Source: an uncultured Lachnospiraceae bacterium (lineage in GTDB: Bacteria > Bacillota > Clostridia > Lachnospirales > Lachnospiraceae). From it: a stretch of 64,000 nt of DNA. Location of the stretch: NCBI GenBank assembly GCA_946615865.1, contig CAMOIJ010000007.1, forward strand, positions 1 through 64,000. The letters are read 5' to 3'. Every line of letters begins with the position of its first letter. The first letter of the stretch is position 1. The translations under genes were made by a program, and so were the position numbers. Of the stretch, positions 39,789 through 48,797 are shown in pieces. The notes beneath the pieces are model-generated. The model worked only from the letters and a program-made list of their open reading frames with translations, made no database searches and was not told the origin of the DNA.

Positions 39789-39822
39789 AAAAAAAGAAGC
39801 CGCCGTGAGGTGACTTCTTTTT
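39789..39822. terminator. Bidirectional terminator
   Basis: AAAAAGAAG and CTTCTTTTT arms with an imperfect inner stem, between the convergent HMA and lipoprotein genes; both strands end in T-runs. Confidence 0.85.
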
Positions 39823-39835
39823 ATATGCGGTATTT

Positions 39836-40528
39836 TCAGGGGAGCTCATATCCGTGTTCGGAGAGAGGACTGAGCGTATTCTCTGCCAGATCATAGTAGT
39901 AGAAATGCTGCTCCTCTATTTCTTTATTGGGATCGGCAGGATTCGGGATCTCGGTGATCAGCTTCATATAGATGGCGGTTACCGCAGCGCTGTCGTCTGT
40001 CTCAAATCCCTGCATCTCTGTCTCCTTGAGAACGCCGGGAAGGCCGAGATTTCCGTAGAGCCTTGCGACATTGGTGCTGAGCGTGATCCCGTCGATCTCA
40101 AGGGATTTCAAGGCTTCTTTGCTGGTGATGAGCTCGCAGGTGCTCTTCCTGCAGGCGAGAGTCATGAGATTATAGTCATCGCCCAGAAGGGAGTGTTCTT
40201 CGTACCAGCAGACAGTGCACTGGGGAACACTTTCAGAAGACCCCATATAAGTGCGGACTATGAACTGTTTGCCTTTCTCGGTCCGCTTACTGTAATCCTT
40301 TCGGATCTTGTCGACTTCCTTATTCAGTTTATCCAGTTCCTTCTGATAATCCTCATTCTGCGATACAAATCTGGGAAATACATTATTTGAAGAGGAAACA
40401 TCAGAACCGTCAGGCGTTTCCAGTTCAATGCGGACATCCGCGGGAGTCTTTTGAGAGCAGCCTGCCACTATCATCGCAAAGATCAGGATCAGAAGAGGAA
40501 ACAGCAGTAGTTTTCTAAGAATCCTCAT
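39836..40528 (-). CDS. Lipoprotein of unknown function
   Basis: A 230-residue protein with a signal peptide ending MIVAGC, so lipid-anchored. A predicted coiled coil (DYQKELDKLNKEVDKIRKDY) occupies about residues 60-82. The rest is a globular extracytoplasmic domain with Cys pair TVCWYEEH and LACRKSTCEL. I recognise no family. It lies between two convergent/divergent neighbours and has its own promoter region shared with trmB. Confidence 0.75.
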   Translation of the reverse strand: MRILRKLLLFPLLILIFAMIVAGCSQKTPADVRIELETPDGSDVSSSNNVFPRFVSQNEDYQKELDKLNKEVDKIRKDYSKRTEKGKQFIVRTYMGSSESVPQCTVCWYEEHSLLGDDYNLMTLACRKSTCELITSKEALKSLEIDGITLSTNVARLYGNLGLPGVLKETEMQGFETDDSAAVTAIYMKLITEIPNPADPNKEIEEQHFYYYDLAENTLSPLSEHGYELP

Positions 40529-40645
40529 AGAGTTAAATCCTTTCTTTCAATGAGATTATAGCAGAATATCATTTATTATTCAGCACCCTGTAAAAATGTG
40601 GTAGAATGAAAGACGATTTTATATTTCAGACAAAAGAGGTATCAA

Positions 40646-41290
40646 ATGAGGCTTAGAAATATTCCGGGAGCGAGAGAGACGATCGCTGAGAGTCAGTGGA
40701 TCGTTCAGGATCCGGCGTCATGCAAAGAAAAGTGGAAAGAGAGATTCGGAAACGATCATCCGGTCCATTTGGAAATAGGAACAGGAAAAGGAAAGTTTAT
40801 CAATCAGCTTGCAGTAGAGAATCCTGATATCAATTATGTCGGTATCGAGAAGTACTCAAGTGTTCTGATAAGGGCTCTGGACAAGCTGGATGAGTCGCAG
40901 ATCGGAAACCTTCTGTTTATAAGGGGAGATGCTGAGCTGATCTGTGAATATTTTGGCGAAGGAGAAGTGGAAAAGATATACCTGAACTTCTCTGATCCCT
41001 GGCCCAAGGACAGACACGCCAAGAGAAGGCTTCCCAGCAAGGAATATCTGCGCAGGTTCGCGCAGATTTTGACGAAGGACGGCACGATCGAGTTTAAGAC
41101 GGACAACAGGGCGCTGTTTGATTTTGCCGTGGACGAAGTGGAAGCGGGCGGTTTCAAAATACTGCAGATCACGTATGATCTTCACAGTGATCCGGTCATG
41201 AATGAAGGAAATATCATGACGGAGTACGAGGAGAGATTTTCTGCCAAGGGAAATCCCATCTGCAAATATATACTGGGAAGGAAAGAATAG
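40646..41290 (+). CDS. trmB: tRNA (guanine-46-N7)-methyltransferase
   Basis: A 214-residue SAM enzyme that methylates G46 in tRNA. Motifs are HLEIGTGKGKFINQLA (SAM site), YVGIEKYSSVL, and the family signature LNFSDPWPKDRHAKRRL. AAGAGGT precedes the ATG. Its stop overlaps the start region of the next gene by one base gap. Confidence 0.96.
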   Translation: MRLRNIPGARETIAESQWIVQDPASCKEKWKERFGNDHPVHLEIGTGKGKFINQLAVENPDINYVGIEKYSSVLIRALDKLDESQIGNLLFIRGDAELICEYFGEGEVEKIYLNFSDPWPKDRHAKRRLPSKEYLRRFAQILTKDGTIEFKTDNRALFDFAVDEVEAGGFKILQITYDLHSDPVMNEGNIMTEYEERFSAKGNPICKYILGRKE

Positions 41291-41291
41291 T

Positions 41292-42872
41292 ATGAAAAGA
41301 TTCGGGGAAAGATTTCTCTTAAGTTTACTCTGCGGCTTTCTGATCTTCTCTATGTGCCCGGTCTCTGTGTGGGCAGCTGAAGAGACAGATGAGGAAGTTG
41401 ACTACTACGCGGAAGCGGAAGAGCGCAAGAGTGAAGAAATCCAGAGCAACAGCATCCAGGGGTGGCCCCAGGGTCCGGCGATCGGCGCGGAGGGCGCTAT
41501 TTTGATGGAAGCGGATTCCGGAACTGTGCTTTATGCCAAGAATATTCACGAGCACCTCTATCCGGCGAGCATCACGAAGCTTCTGACTGGACTTCTGGCC
41601 TATGAGAAGCTGTCGATGGACGATATGGTCGAGTTCTCAGAGACTGCTGTTTTCAGTATCGAATTCGGAAGTTCCAGCATCGGGATCGATCCCGGTGAGG
41701 CGCTGACTGTGGAGCAGAGTCTTTACGCTCTCATGGTCGCATCTGCCAACGAAGTGGCAGCGGGCCTTGCGGAGAAAATGGGCGGATCCCTTGATAAATT
41801 CCCGGATATGATGAACAGCCGCGCCGAGAGTCTCGGCTGTACCGATTCGCACTTTACGAATCCCCATGGCCTCTTTAACGAGGAGCACTATACCAGTGCT
41901 TACGATATGGCTCTGATCGCCAGAGAGTATTTCTCCCACGAAGAACTTGCCAAAATAGCGAATTCCCCCACATATTTCATGGAATCTTCGGACAGACAGC
42001 CCGAGGAGTTCACTCTATTCAATAAGCACAAGCTGATCAACGGGGAGATCGAATACGAGGGTATTCTCGGCGGCAAGACAGGATTTGTGGAGATGTCGAG
42101 ACAGACTCTCGTGACCTGTGCTGAGAGAAACGGCATGAAGCTTATCTGTGTGATCCTCAGAGAGGAGTCTCCGGATCAGTTTAACGACACAGTCAAACTG
42201 TTTGACTACGGATTTGGCAACTTCCAGAAACTGAAGATCACGGATTACGAAAAGAAGTATACCATCAACAATCCCGGCTTCATGAGACTCGGAAAGGATA
42301 TTTACGGCAATAATTCCATTCCCTTCACAGTTTCCGGGGACGGATATGTCTGCATTCCAAAAGAGATAGCTTTTGACAGTCTGACTTCCGAGGTCAAATA
42401 TGACGACACTAAAGCGGAAGAAGTAGTCAAGACGTCAGTAGAGGAAGCTGAAGCCGGTTCTACAGAAACCTCTTCCAGCAGTAAAGTCATCGGAACGATC
42501 CACTACTCTGTAGGAGACTGGCCGGTCGGAAAGACTAACATTCTCTTTACAGGAGATCTTTCATCCGTGACGATGGACAGCGCGGAGGGAACTGCAGGCA
42601 GTGAGAGCGGAGATGCCTCCGGGGAGCCTGTACAATATGGAACAGCGCACTATTCAGAGAATAAGAGCTTCGTTGACGGGATCAAGTATTTCTTCAAGGG
42701 AATCTTCCACAGCGGCGCGAACGGAACTATGTATCTGGACGTGCCCGCGCTCCTGTTCCTGGTCATCATCGCTTCGGCTATCTTGATCGTAGTCATCTTC
42801 ATTTTCTCCTATATCAGGTATCTGAATGAAAGAAGGAGAAGAAGGAGACGGAGAAAGAAGAAAAAGAAATAG
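41292..42872 (+). CDS. D-alanyl-D-alanine carboxypeptidase (class A low-molecular-weight PBP)
   Basis: A 526-residue penicillin-binding protein that trims the terminal D-Ala of peptidoglycan stems. A signal peptide ends near VSVWAAEE. The active-site motifs are PASITKLLTG (SxxK), SANEVAAG (SxN) and GGKTGFVE (KTG). After the catalytic domain lies a Ser/Glu-rich region, then a membrane span VPALLFLVIIASAILIVVIF and a basic tail of Arg and Lys, so it is held by its C-terminus on the outside with a cytosolic basic end. It begins one base after trmB and is translationally linked to it. Confidence 0.92.
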   Translation: MKRFGERFLLSLLCGFLIFSMCPVSVWAAEETDEEVDYYAEAEERKSEEIQSNSIQGWPQGPAIGAEGAILMEADSGTVLYAKNIHEHLYPASITKLLTGLLAYEKLSMDDMVEFSETAVFSIEFGSSSIGIDPGEALTVEQSLYALMVASANEVAAGLAEKMGGSLDKFPDMMNSRAESLGCTDSHFTNPHGLFNEEHYTSAYDMALIAREYFSHEELAKIANSPTYFMESSDRQPEEFTLFNKHKLINGEIEYEGILGGKTGFVEMSRQTLVTCAERNGMKLICVILREESPDQFNDTVKLFDYGFGNFQKLKITDYEKKYTINNPGFMRLGKDIYGNNSIPFTVSGDGYVCIPKEIAFDSLTSEVKYDDTKAEEVVKTSVEEAEAGSTETSSSSKVIGTIHYSVGDWPVGKTNILFTGDLSSVTMDSAEGTAGSESGDASGEPVQYGTAHYSENKSFVDGIKYFFKGIFHSGANGTMYLDVPALLFLVIIASAILIVVIFIFSYIRYLNERRRRRRRRKKKKK

Positions 42873-42879
42873 GAGTAAT

Positions 42880-42927
42880 AAAAAGCTGCCTCACTGAGAA
42901 ATGATTTTCCAGTGAGGCAGCTTTTTT
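42880..42927. terminator. Bidirectional terminator
   Basis: The arms AAAAAGCTGCCTCACTG and CAGTGAGGCAGCTTTTTT form a 17-base stem between the convergent carboxypeptidase and acyl-CoA ligase genes. Confidence 0.92.
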
Positions 42928-42934
42928 GTATAGG

Positions 42935-44578
42935 TTATTTATTTACTTCATTTTCGGAAGCTACCAGGAACGCCGCGCCGTACTGCTCACGCAGCTTCGG
43001 CTTCTCGATCTTGCCTGTAGGATTCCTGGGAACCTCGGCGAAGATGATCTTGCGGGGCCTCTTGTAGCGGGGAAGCTTCTTGCAGTAGTCGTTGACGTCC
43101 TGCTCGGTGCATGTGAAACCTTCCTTGAGCTGGATAATGGCTGTAGCGATCTCGCCCAGACGCTTGTCGGGAAGTCCGATGACAGCGACGTCGTTGATGG
43201 GCTCGAAGGTGTGAAGGAAGTCTTCGATCTGTACAGGATAGAGGTTCTCGCCGCCGGAGATGATGACGTCTTTCTTGCGGTCTACAAGGAAAATAAAGCC
43301 GTCTTCGTCCTGGATCGCCATATCACCGGTGTAGAGCCATCTGTCGTCGTCCAGGACCTCTTTGGTGGCTTCAGGGTTGTTGTAATAGCATACCATGACG
43401 CCGGGACCCTTGACAGCGAGTTCTCCGACATCGCCGGGAGCCACGTCCTTCCTGTTCTCGTCGACGATCCTGCATTCCCACATGTATCCGGGCTTACCGA
43501 TGGCGCCGACCTTGTGGATGTTCTCAACACCCAGGTGGACACAGCCGGGTCCGAGGGATTCGGACAGACCGTAGTTGGTGTCATACTGGTGATTGGGGAA
43601 GTAATCCATCCAGTGCTTGATCATTGACGGAGGAACGGGCTGCGCTCCGATGTGCATCAGGCGCCACTGATCCAGGCAGTAATCCTCTTTTTTGACGCTG
43701 CCGTTGTCGAGGGAATCCAGAATATCCTGAGCCCACGGAACGAGAAGCCATACAACTGTGCACTTCTCGTCAGAGACAGCCTTGAGGATCGTCTCAGGAG
43801 TGGTTCCCCTGAGGAGTACAGCCTTGCCGCCGGAGACGAGGCTTCCGAACCAGTGCATCTTGGCACCTGTGTGATACAGGGGCGGGATGCAGAGGAAGCA
43901 GTCGTCTTTCTGCTGTCCGTGGTGTTTCTGCTCCATGATCGCCGCGTGCATGATTCCCGCATGTGTGTGAAGGATCGCCTTGGGGAATCCTGTTGTTCCG
44001 GAGGAGAAATAGATCGCTCCGTAATCCTCATCTGTCACTTCTACGTCAGGAGCAATACTGGAGTAGTTAGCTGTCTGGGAAACGAAATCTTCCGCGAAGG
44101 AGGGGCATCCGGGTCCATCGTACAGTAGAAGTCTTCTGCGTGAGATGCTGTCTGCGATTTCCTCGACACGGCCGATAAATTCAGGGCCGAAGATCAGGAC
44201 GTCCGCTTCCGCGAGTTTTACACAGTACTCGATCTCATCCGCGCTGTAACGGAAATTCAGGGGAACGGCGATGGCGCCCGTCTTGAGGATGCCAAAATAT
44301 ATAGGCAGCCAGTCAAGACAGTTCATGAGCAGGATCGCGACCTTGTCGCCCTTGACGATTCCGCGGGCGATCAGCATGTTTGCCACGCGATTGGCCTTCT
44401 CGTTGAATACCGCCCATGTGATCTCCTGGCGGCTGGCGACTTCGTGAAGGGGCTGGATCAGTTCATATTCTTTCCAGGTTGTGAGTTTCGGAACCTTGAT
44501 GTCCGGATTCAGTTCTACGAGAGCCACATCATTGGGCCACTGTTCTGCGTTTCTCTCCAAAAATTGTGTAATAGGCAT
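42935..44578 (-). CDS. Acyl-CoA synthetase / AMP-dependent ligase
   Basis: A 547-residue ANL-family adenylating enzyme. The P-loop is YFSSGTTGFPKAILHTH, the A5 region is YGLSESLGP, the A8 hinge is DRKKDVIISGGENLYPVQIE and the catalytic Lys is in RNPTGKIEKPKLRE. It has no carrier-protein domain, so it should make acyl-CoA from a carboxylate. The chain length or aromatic preference cannot be read from sequence. The ATG at 44578 has AAGGAGG upstream. It lies against the local leading-strand direction. Confidence 0.88.
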   Translation of the reverse strand: MPITQFLERNAEQWPNDVALVELNPDIKVPKLTTWKEYELIQPLHEVASRQEITWAVFNEKANRVANMLIARGIVKGDKVAILLMNCLDWLPIYFGILKTGAIAVPLNFRYSADEIEYCVKLAEADVLIFGPEFIGRVEEIADSISRRRLLLYDGPGCPSFAEDFVSQTANYSSIAPDVEVTDEDYGAIYFSSGTTGFPKAILHTHAGIMHAAIMEQKHHGQQKDDCFLCIPPLYHTGAKMHWFGSLVSGGKAVLLRGTTPETILKAVSDEKCTVVWLLVPWAQDILDSLDNGSVKKEDYCLDQWRLMHIGAQPVPPSMIKHWMDYFPNHQYDTNYGLSESLGPGCVHLGVENIHKVGAIGKPGYMWECRIVDENRKDVAPGDVGELAVKGPGVMVCYYNNPEATKEVLDDDRWLYTGDMAIQDEDGFIFLVDRKKDVIISGGENLYPVQIEDFLHTFEPINDVAVIGLPDKRLGEIATAIIQLKEGFTCTEQDVNDYCKKLPRYKRPRKIIFAEVPRNPTGKIEKPKLREQYGAAFLVASENEVNK

Positions 44579-44645
44579 TAGTAAGTCCTCCTTGTACTTT
44601 GGCAAGTTAAAGTGTAACGCTTTTATGTATGAAAGTCAACCTGCC

Positions 44646-45149
44646 TTAATAATTTCTGAGGGATGCGGACTCTGCCTCATCGGAATCTTCCACTTTGCGG
44701 ATCACAGCCTGATAGGAATAGTTCGCATTGACTTTTACTGTAATAGTGTCGCCTGTCTTATGGTGCTGCAGCGCCTTCCCGAGGGGAGATTCCACGCTGA
44801 TCAGTCCCTTGAGGCTGTTCTGTCTCATGGTACTGACTATTGTATAGACTTCTTCTACATCATCTTCCGGAATATAGAGAGTTACTTTCTTATTGATGCC
44901 CGCCTCATTTTCCGCTATATCATCGTCGATGATCTTCGCGGTCTTTATCATTCTCTCGAGAAAGCGGATCCTGCTCTCATTCTGATTTTTGGCTCTCTTT
45001 GCCACGTGATACTCGAAGTTCTCACTGAGGTCGCCCTGTGCCCTGGTCTCTTTGACTTCTTCAAGGAGTTTGGGGCGCTCCACGAGCTTGCGGCGATCGA
45101 TCTCCGCCTGCATTTCCTCTATATCTTTACGTGTCAGTTCGTTGTTCAT
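44646..45149 (-). CDS. greA: Transcription elongation factor GreA/GreB family
   Basis: A 167-residue factor that stimulates RNA polymerase transcript cleavage. The N-terminal coiled coil runs LTRKDIEEMQAEIDRRKLVE to RIRFLERMIKTAKIIDD with the acidic tip GDLSENFEY; the C-terminal FKBP-like domain contains YTIVSTMRQNSLKG and ESPLGKALQHHKTGDTI. The ATG at 45149 has GGAGG 11 bases before it. A longer frame upstream is not supported. Confidence 0.92.
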   Translation of the reverse strand: MNNELTRKDIEEMQAEIDRRKLVERPKLLEEVKETRAQGDLSENFEYHVAKRAKNQNESRIRFLERMIKTAKIIDDDIAENEAGINKKVTLYIPEDDVEEVYTIVSTMRQNSLKGLISVESPLGKALQHHKTGDTITVKVNANYSYQAVIRKVEDSDEAESASLRNY

Positions 45150-45265
45150 AGTTCCATTGTCCTCCGTAACCGGCGGGATTCGCTGTTTTGCCGGATACAA
45201 GCAATGATACTACAATCCCTCACAATCTTGCAAAGACATTTGTTAGGACTTATAATTTACTTTAA

Positions 45266-45412
45266 TTCAGCACCCCGGGAAAGTATCTGGAAAATGGACG
45301 GGGAGCTCGCTCACCGGACAGTTTCCAGATACTTTCCCGGGGCGGACAAGGCGCGCAGCGACTCTGTACGCCATAGTCCCGAATGCGAAGCTTTCGGGAC
45401 GTGGGTGCTGAA
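45266..45412. repeat. Structured palindromic element
   Basis: Outer arms TTCAGCACCC (45266-45275) and GGGTGCTGAA (45403-45412) enclose a 21-base exact inverted repeat beginning CCCCGGGAAAGTATCTGG (45273-45293 with 45322-45342) and a third hairpin GTCCCGAA/TTTCGGGAC (45376-45400). The element fills most of the greA to small-peptide gap. It could be a structured RNA or a mobile palindrome; no T-run follows. Confidence 0.75.
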
Positions 45413-45435
45413 TAGTTGTTTTATGGAGGTAAAGA

Positions 45436-45537
45436 ATGAATTTCAGAAGCACCAAAGCCAAGAGGATCGCGGCCTGCATAATTGCCGCCATCCTGGTATT
45501 GGCAATGATCGCGCCGCTGCTTGCAGCGATGTCCTGA
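45436..45537 (+). CDS. 33-residue membrane peptide
   Basis: MNFRSTKAKRIAACIIAAIL followed by a hydrophobic end LVLAMIAPLLAAMS. A basic N-terminus and one membrane span; TATGGAGG lies nine bases before the ATG. From memory, peptides of this shape (basic start, one span, about 33-35 residues) are frequent in Clostridia, but no function is known to me. It lies just after the palindromic element. Confidence 0.65.
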   Translation: MNFRSTKAKRIAACIIAAILVLAMIAPLLAAMS

Positions 45538-45581
45538 CGGAAGGCACTCAATTTCCGGAGGGACGGTAAATAACTATATAA

Positions 45582-46511
45582 ATGAGACTTAGAGACGGGA
45601 AGGCCGGTGAGAATACTCTTGACCGGTCAGTATTTAAGAGAATATCCGGAGCGGGCTGCAAAGGAGACAGGATCACGATGAGTGCGGATCCGGTGACCCT
45701 GAAGGCCTCGCAGATCGGAGAACTGGCAGTCTATGCGGCGGTGAACGCGCTTTGCGCGGAGATGATCCTGCCGGAAAGTTTCCGCCCTGTGATCCTGCTT
45801 CCCCCGGGAAGCGAAGAGGAGAGACTTCGGGAGATCATGGATCAGATATGCAGGGTATGCGCTGCAGAAGGTCTTGTGATCGAAGGAGGCCACACCGAAG
45901 TGACATCAGCAGTGACAAGGCCTGTCGTGATCGGCAGCTGCACAGGTACCCCCATGGAACGCGGCAGCGAAGGATCAGGACAGGATGCAGGCCAGATCAT
46001 CATGACAAAATGGGCCGGAATGGAAGGCAGCTGTATTCTGGCAGAGGACAGAGAAGAACTTCGTGAAACCTTTCCGGAGACGATCCTTATGCGAATGCGC
46101 GCACTCCGGAATTACCTCAGCGTACGCAGGGAGGCGCAGATCTGTGTCGGGCAAGGCGCGGAGTATCTCACAGATCTGTCGGAGGGCGGCATTCACGCGG
46201 CGCTCTGGAGGCTCTCTGTGAAGACTCGATGCGGCTTTGTCGTTGACACACCGGCGATTCCAATGCTGCAGGAGACCATTGAATTTGCCAATCATTACGA
46301 TATAGATCCTTACAGGATGAGGTCCGTCGGAAGCCTTCTGGCTGTTACTAAGGACGCCGGGAGCCTGATCGGGAAACTCGAAGAGAGCGGGATCCCCGCT
46401 GTCAGGATCGGGGAACTCACTAAGGATCATGATAAAATACTCAGAAACGAAGAGGAGATCCGCTACCTGGATCTTCCGCAGCCGGACGAACTGCTCAGAA
46501 TCATTCAGTAA
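45582..46511 (+). CDS. AIR-synthase/HypE-superfamily protein
   Basis: A 309-residue protein of the PurM/HypE/SelD/ThiL ATP-dependent superfamily. Visible features are AVYAAVNALCAEMILPESFR in the N-terminal domain, EGGHTEVTSAVTRPVVIGSC near the dimer interface, YLTDLSEGGIHAALWRL and RMRSVGSLLAVTKDAGSLI in the C-terminal domain. It is shorter than PurM (about 340) and no purine or hydrogenase genes are near, so its reaction is unknown. It precedes the Lrp/aminotransferase pair by 38 bases and may be co-transcribed. Confidence 0.75.
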   Translation: MRLRDGKAGENTLDRSVFKRISGAGCKGDRITMSADPVTLKASQIGELAVYAAVNALCAEMILPESFRPVILLPPGSEEERLREIMDQICRVCAAEGLVIEGGHTEVTSAVTRPVVIGSCTGTPMERGSEGSGQDAGQIIMTKWAGMEGSCILAEDREELRETFPETILMRMRALRNYLSVRREAQICVGQGAEYLTDLSEGGIHAALWRLSVKTRCGFVVDTPAIPMLQETIEFANHYDIDPYRMRSVGSLLAVTKDAGSLIGKLEESGIPAVRIGELTKDHDKILRNEEEIRYLDLPQPDELLRIIQ

Positions 46512-46549
46512 GGAATTCGGCGCCGGAACAGAATTTGGAGGAAAGATCC

Positions 46550-47041
46550 ATGAATATGCTTGAAGAAAAGGTACTGGGAATCATAGAGAAGAACAGCCGC
46601 GTCTCCACCAGAGAGATGGCCGTTGTGCTGGGAACAGAAGAGATCGATGTGATCAACGCTCTTCAGAATATGGAAGACGCCGGGATCATCTGCGGCTATC
46701 ACACAATGATCGACTGGGACAAGACGGATATTGACAAAGTAACCGCTCTGATCGAAGTTCGTGTAACACCTCAGAGAGGAAAGGGCTTCGACGATATCGC
46801 GGAGAGGATCTACAAGTATCCGGAAGTGAACTCCGTCTACCTGATCTCCGGCGGCTATGATCTTCTGGTGACTCTGGAAGGGAAATCCCTGAAGGAAGTG
46901 TCAAGATTCGTCTCCAGTAAGCTCTCCACTCTCGATACCGTGATCAGCACAGCCACACACTTCATCCTCAAGAAATATAAGGATCACGGCACGATCATGA
47001 CCAGGAAATATGAAGATCAGAGAGAGATGATTACCCCCTGA
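46550..47041 (+). CDS. Lrp/AsnC-family transcriptional regulator
   Basis: A 163-residue regulator. The N-terminal helix-turn-helix spans about residues 15-50 (RVSTREMAVVLGTEEIDVIN) and the C-terminal RAM/ligand-sensing domain has VTALIEVRVTPQRGKGFDDI and VYLISGGYDLLVTLEG. The ATG at 46550 has GGAGG eight bases upstream; a start five codons earlier is not favoured. It precedes an aminotransferase gene by 50 bases and probably controls it. Confidence 0.92.
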   Translation: MNMLEEKVLGIIEKNSRVSTREMAVVLGTEEIDVINALQNMEDAGIICGYHTMIDWDKTDIDKVTALIEVRVTPQRGKGFDDIAERIYKYPEVNSVYLISGGYDLLVTLEGKSLKEVSRFVSSKLSTLDTVISTATHFILKKYKDHGTIMTRKYEDQREMITP

Positions 47042-47091
47042 ACAATCACTCGCGTATAGTCAAAATATTGATTCAGGAAAGAGGTAAATGA

Positions 47092-48282
47092 ATGAGTAAA
47101 CAGGAAAAACTGCTTGCGGAGAAGACCGTTGGTCTCAAGCCGTCGGGCATTCGTCGATTTTTTGACCTTGTCAGCGAGATGAAGGACGCGATCTCCCTGG
47201 GCGTGGGCGAACCGGATTTTGACACTCCCTGGCATATCAGGGACGAGGGCATCTACTCGCTGGAGAAAGGCCGCACTTTCTACACCTCCAACTCCGGACT
47301 GAAGGAGCTGAGGGAGGAGATCGCGGCATATATGAAGAGGACTCAGGGCATCACTTATGATCCCATTGGGGAGATCCTGATCACTGTGGGCGGTTCGGAG
47401 GCCATTGACCTGATGTTCCGCGCCATGATCAATGAGGGCGATGAAGTACTTATTCCTCAGCCTTCTTATGTATCTTATGAGCCCTGCACCATTCTGGCGG
47501 ACGGAAAGCCGGTGGTCATACCGCTCAAAAATGAGAATGAATTCAGGCTTAAACCCGAAGAACTTCAGGCTGCGATCACGCCAAGGTCCAAGATCCTGGT
47601 ACTTCCTTATCCCAACAATCCTACGGGAGCGGTCATGGAGAAGGAAGACTTGGAGGCGATCGCGGACATTATCATCGAAAATGACCTGTATGTCCTTTCT
47701 GATGAGATCTACGGGGAACTGACTTATTCGGGAAGTCACGTCTCGATCGCGTCTCTCCCCGGCATGAAGGAGAGAACAGTGCTCGTCAACGGCTTCTCCA
47801 AGGCCTACGCTATGACCGGATGGAGAATGGGTTACGCCTGCGGACCGAAGGAGATACTGGCACAGATGACCAAGATCCACCAGTATGCGATCATGTGCGC
47901 GCCGACCACCAGCCAGTACGCGGCGATCGAAGCGCTGCGCAACGGCGACGATGACGTGGCCCAGATGCGCGAATCCTACAATCAGAGGCGCCGTTTCGTC
48001 ATGCACAAGCTCGAGGGAATGGGACTTCCGTGCTTTGAGCCCCAGGGAGCTTTCTATGTTTTCCCCTGCATCAAGGAATTCGGCATGAGCAGCGAGGAAT
48101 TTGCGGAGGAACTTCTTAAGGAAGAAAAAGTAGCTATCGTTCCCGGAACCGCGTTCGGTGACAGCGGGGAGGGATATCTGAGAATATCCTACGCATATTC
48201 TATTGAAAACCTGAGAGAAGCACTTGGAAGACTTTCCAAATTTGTTAAGAAACTGCGGGAGAAGAACTCCGGAAAGAAGTAA
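47092..48282 (+). CDS. Pyridoxal-phosphate aminotransferase, class I/II
   Basis: A 396-residue fold-type I aminotransferase of the aspartate/aromatic/DAP-like group. The PLP Lys is in VNGFSKAYAMTGWRMGY; other contacts are in LPYPNNPTGAVMEKEDL and VLSDEIYGELTYSG, and the C-terminal Arg is in GYLRISYAYS. Substrate is not fixed by sequence; with the adjacent Lrp regulator it is likely an amino acid-specific enzyme. AGAGGTAA precedes the ATG. Confidence 0.9.
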   Translation: MSKQEKLLAEKTVGLKPSGIRRFFDLVSEMKDAISLGVGEPDFDTPWHIRDEGIYSLEKGRTFYTSNSGLKELREEIAAYMKRTQGITYDPIGEILITVGGSEAIDLMFRAMINEGDEVLIPQPSYVSYEPCTILADGKPVVIPLKNENEFRLKPEELQAAITPRSKILVLPYPNNPTGAVMEKEDLEAIADIIIENDLYVLSDEIYGELTYSGSHVSIASLPGMKERTVLVNGFSKAYAMTGWRMGYACGPKEILAQMTKIHQYAIMCAPTTSQYAAIEALRNGDDDVAQMRESYNQRRRFVMHKLEGMGLPCFEPQGAFYVFPCIKEFGMSSEEFAEELLKEEKVAIVPGTAFGDSGEGYLRISYAYSIENLREALGRLSKFVKKLREKNSGKK

Positions 48283-48290
48283 GACAAGCA

Positions 48291-48788
48291 ATGCACATTG
48301 TACTGCATGAGCCGGAAATACCCGGCAATACCGGCAATATCGGGCGTTCCTGTGTGGTCACGGGAACGTCCCTTCATCTGATCGAACCCCTGGGGTTTGA
48401 GATCACGGAGAAACAGATAAGGCGCTCAGGGCTGGATTACTGGAAGGACCTGGACGTTCACACATACGCGGATTACGGTGAATTCCTGGCAAAAAATCCC
48501 GGCGCCAAAATATGGTACGCCACCACAAAGGCGCATCAGATTTATTCGGATGTGACTTTCGGTCCCGATGACTACATTATGTTCGGCAAGGAGAGCGCAG
48601 GGATCCCGGAGGAAATTCTGGTGGAAAATGAAGAAACCTGTATCCGCATTCCGATGCTGGAGGGATACAGGAGTCTGAATCTGAGTAATTCGGTTGCGAT
48701 CGTGCTCTATGAGGCGCTGCGGCAGCAGGATTTCCTGTCTCTGGAGAGGGACGGAGAACTTCACAGACTTCACTGGAAGAGCGAATGA
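48291..48788 (+). CDS. trmL: tRNA (cytidine/uridine-34-2'-O)-methyltransferase
   Basis: A 165-residue SPOUT-fold enzyme that 2'-O-methylates the wobble base of tRNA-Leu species. The N-terminus MHIVLHEPEIPGNTGNIGRSC and the knot motifs IMFGKESAGIPEEIL and YRSLNLSNSVAIVLYE are typical. It starts 8 bases after the aminotransferase. Confidence 0.94.
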   Translation: MHIVLHEPEIPGNTGNIGRSCVVTGTSLHLIEPLGFEITEKQIRRSGLDYWKDLDVHTYADYGEFLAKNPGAKIWYATTKAHQIYSDVTFGPDDYIMFGKESAGIPEEILVENEETCIRIPMLEGYRSLNLSNSVAIVLYEALRQQDFLSLERDGELHRLHWKSE

Positions 48789-48797
48789 CCTGCCGTT

